A stretch of 64,000 nt of DNA from Bordetella genomosp. 1 (GTDB lineage Bacteria; Pseudomonadota; Gammaproteobacteria; Burkholderiales; Burkholderiaceae_B). Location: positions 248,001 to 312,000 of the forward strand of contig NZ_NEVL01000006.1 in the NCBI RefSeq assembly GCF_002261335.1, read 5' to 3'. Made by a program: the position numbers and the translations under genes. Below the pieces are notes generated by a model. It saw nothing but the letters and a program-made list of their open reading frames with translations. It searched no databases and had not been told where the DNA came from. Within the stretch, counting starts at the first letter, position 1. Every line of letters starts with the position of its first letter. Positions 44,369 through 51,426 of this stretch are shown here, piece after piece.

Positions 44369-47086
44369 TCATGAGGCCTCGCGCTGCGGCTGCGCGTGCA
44401 CGGCAGGCCGCAACGCACCGACGGTTGCCAGCAGCTGGTTCGGGTCGACGGGCTTGGACAGATGCACTTGAAAGCCGGCCAACAGAGTGCGCAGACGGTA
44501 TTCATGGCTGACGTGGCCCGACAGCGCAATGGCGGGCAATCGATGCGATAGCGCTGCTCCACGCTCCGCTTCCATCACACGCACACGAGCCACGACTTCA
44601 TATCCGTCGACGTCCCCCAGCGACAGGTCGCAGATCAGCACCTGCGGCCATTGCGCGGCCGGCGTGGCTGCAAACGCCGCAATCGCGCTGCCGCCGTCGG
44701 CAAATTCGGCTACCTGCGCGCCGTTCTCCTTCAGGATCTCGGCGACCATCTCGCGCGCCTCGGACTGGTCATCGACCAGCATGACGCGCGCGCCCGCGAG
44801 GTTCGGCAGATTCACGTCCACACGCAGCGGCGTGGCTTCGACGGCGCGGACCGGAAAATCGACCGAATAGCTAACACCACCGGAAGGTGCCGTAACGCTG
44901 TGGAAGGCGCCGCCCTGGCGCTGCGCGCGCACGGCAAGTTCGGCGGAGTCCAGCGCGGCCGCGATGCGCAGGGCGTCGGCCGAATTCAGCAACGGGTCGG
45001 CTTGCAAAAGCGCGGGATCGAACTCGTGCTCCGTGCGCCCGTCCGTGACCGCCAGACGCGTCATCGGTCCCTCGCGGCGCAGACTGATCTCGATGCGCCC
45101 GCCGGGCGGCGTGACCGCTATCGCATGCAGGCACAAGTCCCATACCAACTGCTGCAACGCGCTGGGATCGCCCGTAATGCGCGCGGCCTCGTTGCCAATG
45201 AGCGTGTACACGTTCACGCCCTTTTCCTGCGCCAGTTCGCGTGAGCCGTCCAGTACGCCCGCCACCACCGCCACCAGGTTGACCGGCTGCCGGGTGTCGC
45301 GGTCCATCGCTTCCTCCAGGGCCGATTGCTGGCGCTGCAATATCCACATTTGCGCGTAGATGCCCTGCGACTTGAGAAGGTCTTCGTGGCGGCCCTGCTC
45401 GACCACCCTGCCCCGGTCAAGCACCACGATGTTGTCCGCATGTACGATGGTGGATAACCGGTGCGCAATGATCAGCGTGGTCCTGCCACGCGACAGGCGC
45501 TCGAGCTCTGCCTGGATCGCGCGCTCAGTGCGCGTGTCCAGCGCCGAGGTCGCCTCGTCGAACACCATGATCGTGGGATTTTTCAGGATCGCCCGCGCGA
45601 TGCCCACGCGCTGACGCTCTCCCCCAGACAGCTTTACGCCCCGTTCGCCCACCGGCGTGTCATAGCCGCCCGGCAGGCTCTCGATGAACTCATGAATGCG
45701 CGCGCCCCGCGCCGCCTGGACGATTTGATCGCGTGTAGCCTCGGGCCGGCTATAGGCGATGTTGTAGGCGATGGTCTCGTTGAACAGCATCGTGTCCTGC
45801 GGCACGATGCCCACCGACCGCCGTACGCTGCGCACGTTGACTGCGCGCAGGTCGTGGCCGTTGATAAGCACCCGCCCTGCATCGGGGTCATAAAAGCGCA
45901 ACAGCAGCCGGCCGAGCGTGGACTTTCCCGAGCCGCTGCCGCCGACGACGGCCAGTGTCGTGCCAGCCGGCACCGTCAGATCGACGCCCCACAGAATCTG
46001 GCGCCCCGGGTCATAGCCGAAGTCCACGCTTTCAAAGCGCACCTCGCCGGGTCCCGCCTGCAGCGACGGCAGATTGGCGTCGCCCCCCGTTTCGGCGGGA
46101 TAACGCAGCAGGTCGCAGACGCTCTCGGCATTGACGAAGGCTTCCTTGGCCTGGCGGAAGATCAGACCAAGCGTATTCAGGGGCAGACAGATCTGGATGA
46201 TGTAGGCATTGATCAGCACAAGATCGCCCACCGTCATCTCGCGCCCCACGACCTGTTGCCCGGCCAGCAACATCACTGACGCCACGCCGCACGCAATGAT
46301 GCCGCTCTGCCCCACATGCAGGCGCGACAGCGAGCGCTGATTGCGCTCCCCCACCCGCGTCCATTCATTCAGCACGCGTGACAGCCGGTCAGATTCCAGC
46401 CCTTCATTGGCATTGAGCTTGACTGCTTCGTAATTGAGCAGGCTGTCCACCATCTGCCCACTGGCGCGCGAATCCAGTTCGTTGAGCTGCCGCTGATACG
46501 CGACGCGTTTGCGCACGAGCACGGTTGTATAGGAGAAGTAGGCAATGAAGGTAATGATCACGATGAGCGCGAACCAGATGCTGTACCCCATGACCAGGAT
46601 CAGCACCACCGACACGATCTCGACCAGCGTGGGCAACAGGGTGAACAGCGCGGTGCCCATCAGGAACCCGACGCCTGCCGTGCCGCGCTCGACGTCACGC
46701 GCCAGCGCGCCCGTGGGCCGGCCGCCGTGGAATCGGGCGCCCAGCTGCTGCAGACGCGAGAACACACTGACGGTGAAATCCGCCACCGTGCGCAGCGCCA
46801 CGCGCGCGAACACTACATCACGCAGTTCAGTGAAGACGCCGCCACCAAATCGCATGAGCGCATATCCCAGCAGCAGAAACACGGGCAGCACCAGCGGTCC
46901 CGGCGCGCTGAACATGTCGACGATGGCCTTGAGGACCGCCGGCACCGCCACCACCAAGAGTTTAGCGGCGACCAGTAGCGCGATGGCCACCGCCGTGCGG
47001 CCTCGATATTTCCATAGTGCCCGCAGTATGGTCCGGTTGACCTCCTTGCGGGAAAAATCACTGGCGCTGGCGTTCGGCTCGCTCAT
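44369..47086 (-). CDS. Atm1-like ABC exporter fused to a pseudo-histidine-kinase module and a receiver domain
   Basis: A 905-residue fusion. Residues about 20-330 form a six-helix ABC exporter membrane domain. Residues about 350-580 form an ABC ATPase with complete motifs: GGSGSGKST (about 380), FNETIAYNIAYSRPEATRDQ, LSGGERQRVGIARA, IMVFDEATSALD and IIAHRLST, most like the Atm1/HMT1 group. Residues about 594-750 resemble a HATPase_c domain (LQQLVWDLCLHAIAVTPPGGRIEISL-like, quoted in part), but the N-box Asn and the G1/G2 glycine boxes are lost and no HisKA is present. Residues about 765-890 are a receiver with VMLVDDQSE, phospho-Asp in ICDLSLGD (about 820), ALSG and the Lys of LSKPVDP, apparently functional. 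An ABC exporter carrying these modules is unusual. It starts the glycan operon and precedes GT4 by 151 bases. Confidence 0.87.
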   Translation of the reverse strand: MSEPNASASDFSRKEVNRTILRALWKYRGRTAVAIALLVAAKLLVVAVPAVLKAIVDMFSAPGPLVLPVFLLLGYALMRFGGGVFTELRDVVFARVALRTVADFTVSVFSRLQQLGARFHGGRPTGALARDVERGTAGVGFLMGTALFTLLPTLVEIVSVVLILVMGYSIWFALIVIITFIAYFSYTTVLVRKRVAYQRQLNELDSRASGQMVDSLLNYEAVKLNANEGLESDRLSRVLNEWTRVGERNQRSLSRLHVGQSGIIACGVASVMLLAGQQVVGREMTVGDLVLINAYIIQICLPLNTLGLIFRQAKEAFVNAESVCDLLRYPAETGGDANLPSLQAGPGEVRFESVDFGYDPGRQILWGVDLTVPAGTTLAVVGGSGSGKSTLGRLLLRFYDPDAGRVLINGHDLRAVNVRSVRRSVGIVPQDTMLFNETIAYNIAYSRPEATRDQIVQAARGARIHEFIESLPGGYDTPVGERGVKLSGGERQRVGIARAILKNPTIMVFDEATSALDTRTERAIQAELERLSRGRTTLIIAHRLSTIVHADNIVVLDRGRVVEQGRHEDLLKSQGIYAQMWILQRQQSALEEAMDRDTRQPVNLVAVVAGVLDGSRELAQEKGVNVYTLIGNEAARITGDPSALQQLVWDLCLHAIAVTPPGGRIEISLRREGPMTRLAVTDGRTEHEFDPALLQADPLLNSADALRIAAALDSAELAVRAQRQGGAFHSVTAPSGGVSYSVDFPVRAVEATPLRVDVNLPNLAGARVMLVDDQSEAREMVAEILKENGAQVAEFADGGSAIAAFAATPAAQWPQVLICDLSLGDVDGYEVVARVRVMEAERGAALSHRLPAIALSGHVSHEYRLRTLLAGFQVHLSKPVDPNQLLATVGALRPAVHAQPQREAS

Positions 47087-47155
47087 GGTGCATGCCCTCC
47101 TGCGAAGCCCGGCGAGCCAGCAATTGGCGTACCGGAGCGGCCGGCCAAGCCGGGG

Positions 47156-47635
47156 TCAGCGTGGACGCAACCTGTCTCGGCGGCCCTGCACCACCGCCTT
47201 GAACAGCGCTGCCACGGCGGCGGCAAATGCCTCATCGAACCAGGGGTTGGCGCCGCTGACCGCGACAACGATGCCATCCAGGCACACGCTGCCCCATACT
47301 TGGCTGTCCTCGGCCTGCAGCAGATGCGGCTTGAGCGCCATGATCTCGTGCGTGGCTAGGCCCGTGCGCCAGCTCACGCGCGCCTTGCCGCGCGCGTAGG
47401 CGCCATAGTCCGCATCCCATGCCGCGGGATCGCCGATGCTTTCTTCGTACAGAATCGCGTCGGCGAACTCGCAACTGCCAGGCTGCGCAAGCGGATTCAT
47501 AACCACCACATGCAGAAAGCCGCTTTCGCCAACGCTGGAGTTGGCCAGTGCGGCATCCAGCATCGGCCGCGCGAGTTGCACGGCCTCTTGCGCGGCGTCA
47601 CGCTCCCAATAGGCTGGCAAAGGGGTGGCTGGCAT
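47156..47635 (-). CDS. Possible GlcG/HbpS-like protein
   Basis: A 159-residue protein without signal peptide or membrane segment. The C-terminal half (ARGKARVSWRTGLATHEIMA, then LDGIVVAVSGANPWFDEAFAAAVAALFKA) has the spacing of GlcG/HbpS-type proteins, in which a KA...T segment and a G.VVGA.GVSG segment precede a helix; some members bind haem. The match is weak, so the function is open. GGAGG lies eight bases before the ATG at 47635. It is 69 bases upstream of the ABC fusion in the same direction and probably opens the operon. Confidence 0.5.
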   Translation of the reverse strand: MPATPLPAYWERDAAQEAVQLARPMLDAALANSSVGESGFLHVVVMNPLAQPGSCEFADAILYEESIGDPAAWDADYGAYARGKARVSWRTGLATHEIMALKPHLLQAEDSQVWGSVCLDGIVVAVSGANPWFDEAFAAAVAALFKAVVQGRRDRLRPR

Positions 47636-47857
47636 GGGGAAATCCTCCAGGGAGATGTAGTTGATGGAGTGGAAACAAGCGGGGGTGCTCGCAGCAAACT
47701 GCATACCTGCATACCGCCGTAGCAACCCACCATGTCAATCCGCCAAGGCGAAACGCAGCTTGCCGCGCTGCGCGCACGAACGCCGGATGCTGCGATGCGT
47801 ATTGACCACGCATAGACCGCATGCGCCAGTACCCCGAACGGCGAACAGGAGACAGAC
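47636..47857. promoter_or_regulatory. Divergent promoter region of the glycan operon
   Basis: This 222-base gap lies between the minus-strand operon and a plus-strand gene remnant, so it must hold the operon promoter. It is moderately AT-richer around 47650-47740. No clear operator palindrome is seen. Confidence 0.35.
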
Positions 47858-48073
47858 ATGGCGAACCCCGCATACAAACGTGTCATGAAGGTGGTGGCAG
47901 CCGCCGCCGACGGCAGCACCTACCGCATCGACAAAAACTGTTCGCAACCCCCGGCCGACGCGAACAGCAGTTCCTATTGCTGCCTGCCGGACGGGCAGAT
48001 CGTGACATGGGAAGGCGATGAGCACTACAAGCTGCCAGATGGCACGATCGTCACGAGGGTGGCATCGAGACTC
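47858..48073 (+). pseudogene. N-terminal part of a small protein, stop lost
   Basis: The first about 70 residues (MANPAYKRVMKVVAAAADGS, CSQPPADANSSSYCCLPDGQ, WEGDEHYKLPDGTIVTRVAS) read like a compact small protein with three cysteines. After about 48065 the frame stays open only by chance, through sequence that encodes a minus-strand protein and then the TniQ-like gene, and looks non-coding. The original C-terminus and stop appear to have been replaced at a junction. A purine-rich GAACAGGAGACAGAC is the ribosome site. The family is not recognised. Confidence 0.45.
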
Positions 48074-48126
48074 TGCAATAACGCGCGCTGGCACCGACTG
48101 ACTTTGATGTGTCTCGCACCAAGCAG

Positions 48127-48273
48127 CTACATCCCGCGAATCAACAGTCCAACGATGAACAGCACGGCCTCGGCGCCAATCCAGGCGGCTAGCATCAGCC
48201 AGAGTCCCCGGCCAGTCTTGGCGTCGCGCCGGGCCGGTATAAACGCTTCAATCCACCGGTACAAGTGCTGCAT
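48127..48273 (-). CDS. Small single-pass membrane protein (48 residues)
   Basis: A short minus-strand frame starts MQHLYRWIEAFIPARRDAKT, followed by one hydrophobic helix GLWLMLAAWIGAEAVLFIVG and a short tail LLIRGM. A positively charged N-terminus and one membrane span suggest an inner-membrane miniprotein with the N-terminus inside. GGGGG lies six bases upstream of the ATG. It is antisense to an open frame on the other strand that looks non-coding here. The function is unknown. Confidence 0.5.
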   Translation of the reverse strand: MQHLYRWIEAFIPARRDAKTGRGLWLMLAAWIGAEAVLFIVGLLIRGM

Positions 48274-48304
48274 CGTGCCCCCAGTCGCCAGCACTAAGGA
48301 AGAA

Positions 48305-49003
48305 GTGTGGATCGCGCGTCAGATCGGAGAACTTTTGGCTGACCTTTCGGGAGGGTTCATACCGACAGCGGAAGCCGTCGGCCGAGGCCTCACTGAGGCC
48401 GCCAAAATCATAGGCCACGGCAGTGTGTCGGCAGGCGCAGAAGCGATCGGCATTCCGCGCGGCTCATACTCAGCCTGGAAACGAGGGGACACCCGCCCGC
48501 CAATCACCGCCCTTCTTGCGGCTGCTGCGGGTGCAGAAGTTGAACTGGTCTCAATCTTTCACGGCGAACTTAGAACGCACCGCGACGAGAAATATCCGAA
48601 TCTCATGTATCACGTGCGCCACCGTAAGCCACTCTTTACCGAAGCGGATGCCGAAGCCATGATTAAGGCGGCGCTTGAGGAGACTCCTCCGCCAGGAGCT
48701 TACGTGATCGCCGATCGGCTCCACATGCATGAGAGGACGCTCACGCGGCGCTATCCGGAATACATGGCGCTCCTTCGCGAAAAGGGGCGAGAATATCGGG
48801 AGCGAAAGCGTCTGGAGAGGATGCAAGAGGCGTTGGACTTCATCGAACAGACTGCGCCCAAATTACGTGCAGAGGGGAAGCCTGTAACGTTGGCGCGTCT
48901 TGCGAAACTCCACTCGGGGATCTCGTTTCCCACTGACGCGTTCAAATTCGCTTTCGAGGAATTTTCGGAAAGAGAAGAGATAAGAGCGCGACCGAACACT
49001 TAA
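48305..49003 (+). CDS. TniQ-like protein fragment (C-terminal part)
   Basis: About 232 residues with two features seen in C-terminal parts of TniQ/TnsD-type transposition target proteins. The first is an HTH-like block with an SYSAWKRGDTRPPITALLAA pattern; the second is a block VIADRLHMHERTLTRRYPEY followed by a basic helix REYRERKRLERMQEALDFIE. The zinc-finger N-terminal TniQ domain is missing, so it is probably a truncated remnant. The start is set at GTG 48305 behind AAGGA. The sequence is distinctly lower in GC than the core. It lies about 135 bases from the tRNA-Gly gene. The family call is tentative. Confidence 0.5.
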   Translation: MWIARQIGELLADLSGGFIPTAEAVGRGLTEAAKIIGHGSVSAGAEAIGIPRGSYSAWKRGDTRPPITALLAAAAGAEVELVSIFHGELRTHRDEKYPNLMYHVRHRKPLFTEADAEAMIKAALEETPPPGAYVIADRLHMHERTLTRRYPEYMALLREKGREYRERKRLERMQEALDFIEQTAPKLRAEGKPVTLARLAKLHSGISFPTDAFKFAFEEFSEREEIRARPNT

Positions 49004-49068
49004 TTAAAACAAGGGCTTAACGCGATGGCACCGCGGTGTTTGCCATAACATTGCAGTAATTCCCTGAC

Positions 49069-49102
49069 CACCATAACGTTTCAAACCTGCAAGGTTATGG
49101 TG
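49069..49102. repeat. Nine-base inverted repeat near the tRNA
   Basis: CACCATAAC (49069-49077) and GTTATGGTG (49094-49102) are exact reverse complements 16 bases apart, in AT-richer sequence 36 bases from the 3' end of the tRNA-Gly gene. This is the likely island border area. Confidence 0.5.
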
Positions 49103-49137
49103 ATTTCCACATGCGCCTGAGCGGATCGAAGGAAATC

Positions 49138-49211
49138 TGGAGCGGGTGATGGGAATCGAACCCACGCTTGAGGCTTGGGAAGCCGCCGTTCTACCATTGA
49201 ACTACACCCGC
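49138..49211 (-). tRNA. tRNA-Gly (anticodon CCC)
   Basis: On the minus strand the acceptor stem GCGGGTG pairs with CACCCGC. The D-stem is GTTC/GAAC, the anticodon loop TTCCCAA gives CCC, the T-arm is GTGGG-TTCGATT-CCCAT, and CCA is encoded at the 3' end. The anticodon stem has one C-U mismatch (position 28 with 42). Its 3' end faces the accessory region to the left, the usual orientation for an island inserted at a tRNA gene. Confidence 0.93.
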
Positions 49212-49389
49212 GTCGGTGTGTCGTGCCGGGCGCAGGCCCGGCAGAGACAGGGATTATAGCGGGGTTCAGACCGGTGCGCTGCGGGATTCGCGCCCGTTCG
49301 CCAAAGCACGGGACGAGCCGCATCGCAAAGAGGCACAGCCGAACCGAGGGCCGGCCGAACGCCGCCGGCCGCGCCCGGTTCGCAGACGA

Positions 49390-50394
49390 TCAGTTGGCCG
49401 AAATGTTCGCCGCCTTGACGACCTTGCCCCAGCGATCCAGCTCTTCCTGGGTGTAGGCGCCCAGCTTGGCGGGATCCATGTATTCCGCTTCGGCGCCCTG
49501 CTCGGCCGCCTTCTTGCGGAACTCCTCCGTCTTCATGATCTTGGCGATCTCGCCGGTGAGCTTGTCGATCACGGGCTTGGGCGTGCCGGCCGGCGCATAC
49601 ATGGCGAACCACGACGACACGATCAGGTCGGGATAGCCGGCCTCGGCGGCGGTGGGCACGTTGGGCAGCGACGGCAGGCGCTTGTCGCCGGTCACGGCCA
49701 GCGCGCGCAGCTTGCCCGCGGCGATGTGGCCGAGCAGCGGCGGCGGCGTGGTGATGGTCATGTCGACGGCGCCGCCGAGCAGGTCGTTCAGCGCCGGGCC
49801 CGTGCCCTTGTAGGGGATGTGCGTGATCTGCGTGCCGGCCATCTGGTTGAGCAGTTCGGTGGCCACCTGTTGCAGCGAGCCGTTGCCCGACGAGGCGTAG
49901 TTCAGCTTGTTCGGATTGGCCTTGGCATAGGCCACCAGGTCCTTGAGCGACTGGATCGGCAGGTCGGGGCGCACCACCACCACCTGCGGCGCCGACAGGA
50001 TGTTCGCGACCGGCGCGAAGTCCTTGATCGGATCCCAGCCGAGATTCTGCGTGACGTGCGGCGTGATGGCCTGGAAGCCCGAGTACTGCAGCAGCAGCGT
50101 ATAGCCGTCGGGCTTGGCGCGCGCCACGGCCTGGGCGGCGATGCCGCCGGACGCGCCGGGCTTGTTGTCGACGACGACGGTCTGGCCCAGGGCCTGCGAC
50201 AGCGGCTGCGCGATCAGGCGCGCGGCGATGTCGGTGGTGCCGCCGGGCGCGGCCGACACGATCAGCGTGATCGGACGGTCGGGGTAGCTGCCTTGCGCCA
50301 GCGCGGCGCCGCTGAAGCCGGTCAGGCCGGCGACGGTGCCGGTGGCGGCGAGCGCGAGCAGCGCGCGGCGGGTCAGGGTCGGTTGTTGCTTCAT
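49390..50394 (-). CDS. Bug/TctC-family periplasmic solute receptor
   Basis: A 334-residue Bug receptor with a twin-Arg-like/Sec signal region (TRRALLALAATGTVAGLTG). The mature part has YPDRPITLIVSAAPGGTTD, DNKPGASGGIAAQAV, THIPYKGTGPALNDL and LRALAVTGDKRL. It binds a small organic acid in the periplasm. It is the last gene of a three-gene operon after a CoA-transferase and an HMG-CoA-lyase-like gene, so its ligand probably becomes activated with CoA. Confidence 0.92.
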   Translation of the reverse strand: MKQQPTLTRRALLALAATGTVAGLTGFSGAALAQGSYPDRPITLIVSAAPGGTTDIAARLIAQPLSQALGQTVVVDNKPGASGGIAAQAVARAKPDGYTLLLQYSGFQAITPHVTQNLGWDPIKDFAPVANILSAPQVVVVRPDLPIQSLKDLVAYAKANPNKLNYASSGNGSLQQVATELLNQMAGTQITHIPYKGTGPALNDLLGGAVDMTITTPPPLLGHIAAGKLRALAVTGDKRLPSLPNVPTAAEAGYPDLIVSSWFAMYAPAGTPKPVIDKLTGEIAKIMKTEEFRKKAAEQGAEAEYMDPAKLGAYTQEELDRWGKVVKAANISAN

Positions 50395-50433
50395 GATGTC
50401 TCCTCTGCGTTTTTTGTGTGTGGGTAAAGCAGA

Positions 50434-51399
50434 TCAGGCGGGCGGAAAGCGCTCGGCCAGCCAGGCCGGCGGTGCATGCGTCGCCAGGCGCGGGCCGGCG
50501 GCGAGCAAGGGGTTGCTGAACGCGCGCTGCACCAGCGCGGGCAGGCCGCGCACCACTTCGAGCAGCGGCGCGAGCGTGACGCCGGTGGCCACGCCCATGC
50601 AATCGAACATGTGCACCAGCTCCTCGGTCGCCACGTTGCCGCTGGCGCCGGGCGCGAAGGGGCAGCCGCCCAGGCCGCCGGCGGCCGCGTCGAAGCGCGT
50701 GATGCCGGTCTGCCAGGCCGCGATGGCGTTGGCGAGCGCCATGCCGCGCGTGTTGTGCAGGTGGATCGTGATGGGCGTGCCGGGAAAGCGTTGCTGCGCG
50801 GCCGCGCTCAGGCTCGCCACCTGCGTGGGGAACGCCATGCCGGTGGTGTCGCACAGCGTGATGCCGGCGGCGCCCGCCTCGACCAGGCGGCGCGCCAGGT
50901 CGAGCACGTCTTCGGCCGGCACATCGCCGTCGAAGGGGCAGCCGAACGCGGTCGAGAGCGACACGTTCGCCGGTAGCCGATGACGTGCGGCCACGCCGAG
51001 AATGTTGGCCAGCTCCGCGAAGGACTGCTCGCGCGTCATGCGCAGGTTGGCGCGGTTGTGCGTCTCGCTGCACGACATGACGAGGTTGAGCTCGTCCACG
51101 CCGACCTCCAGCGCACGCTCCAGCCCGCGCACGTTCGGCACCAGCGCGGTGTAGATCACGCCGGGGCGACGCGCGATGCGGCGCATCACGTCCTGCGCGT
51201 CGGCCAGGGCCGGAATCGCCTTGGGCGAGGTGAAGCTGGTGACTTCGATGCGCGCGAAACCACAGGCCGACAGCGCGTCCACCAGCGCCACCTTGGCGTC
51301 CGTCGGGACCAGCGCGGCCTCGATCTGCAGGCCGTCGCGCGGCCCCACTTCATTGATCTCGATGCGGGCCGGACCGGCCGGCAGCATGGGGTTGCTCAT
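50434..51399 (-). CDS. Hydroxymethylglutaryl-CoA lyase-like enzyme
   Basis: A 321-residue TIM-barrel enzyme of the HMG-CoA lyase/DRE-TIM family. The metal and catalytic set shows as INEVGPRDGLQIE, FGCPFDGDVP, TLCDTTGMAFP, IHLHNTRGMALAN and the Cys loop GGLGGCPFAPGASGN near the active site. Such enzymes split HMG-CoA or related hydroxy-acyl-CoAs into acetyl- or pyruvate-type products. With the CoA-transferase upstream, the likely role is activation then cleavage of an imported hydroxy diacid. The exact substrate is unproven. Confidence 0.87.
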   Translation of the reverse strand: MSNPMLPAGPARIEINEVGPRDGLQIEAALVPTDAKVALVDALSACGFARIEVTSFTSPKAIPALADAQDVMRRIARRPGVIYTALVPNVRGLERALEVGVDELNLVMSCSETHNRANLRMTREQSFAELANILGVAARHRLPANVSLSTAFGCPFDGDVPAEDVLDLARRLVEAGAAGITLCDTTGMAFPTQVASLSAAAQQRFPGTPITIHLHNTRGMALANAIAAWQTGITRFDAAAGGLGGCPFAPGASGNVATEELVHMFDCMGVATGVTLAPLLEVVRGLPALVQRAFSNPLLAAGPRLATHAPPAWLAERFPPA

Positions 51400-51426
51400 G
51401 TCGTTTCCTTGAAACGGGGTGACGCC

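Noticed and set aside
42946..44562. Longer 538-residue form of the GT4 protein
   Set aside because: The extra N-terminus is Cys/Arg-rich intergenic sequence and the family start is at 44217.
26825..49137. Second copy of the tRNA-Gly 3' end as an att site
   Set aside because: I looked for the GGGTTCGATTCCCATCACCC segment on both strands in the island and its left border and did not find it.
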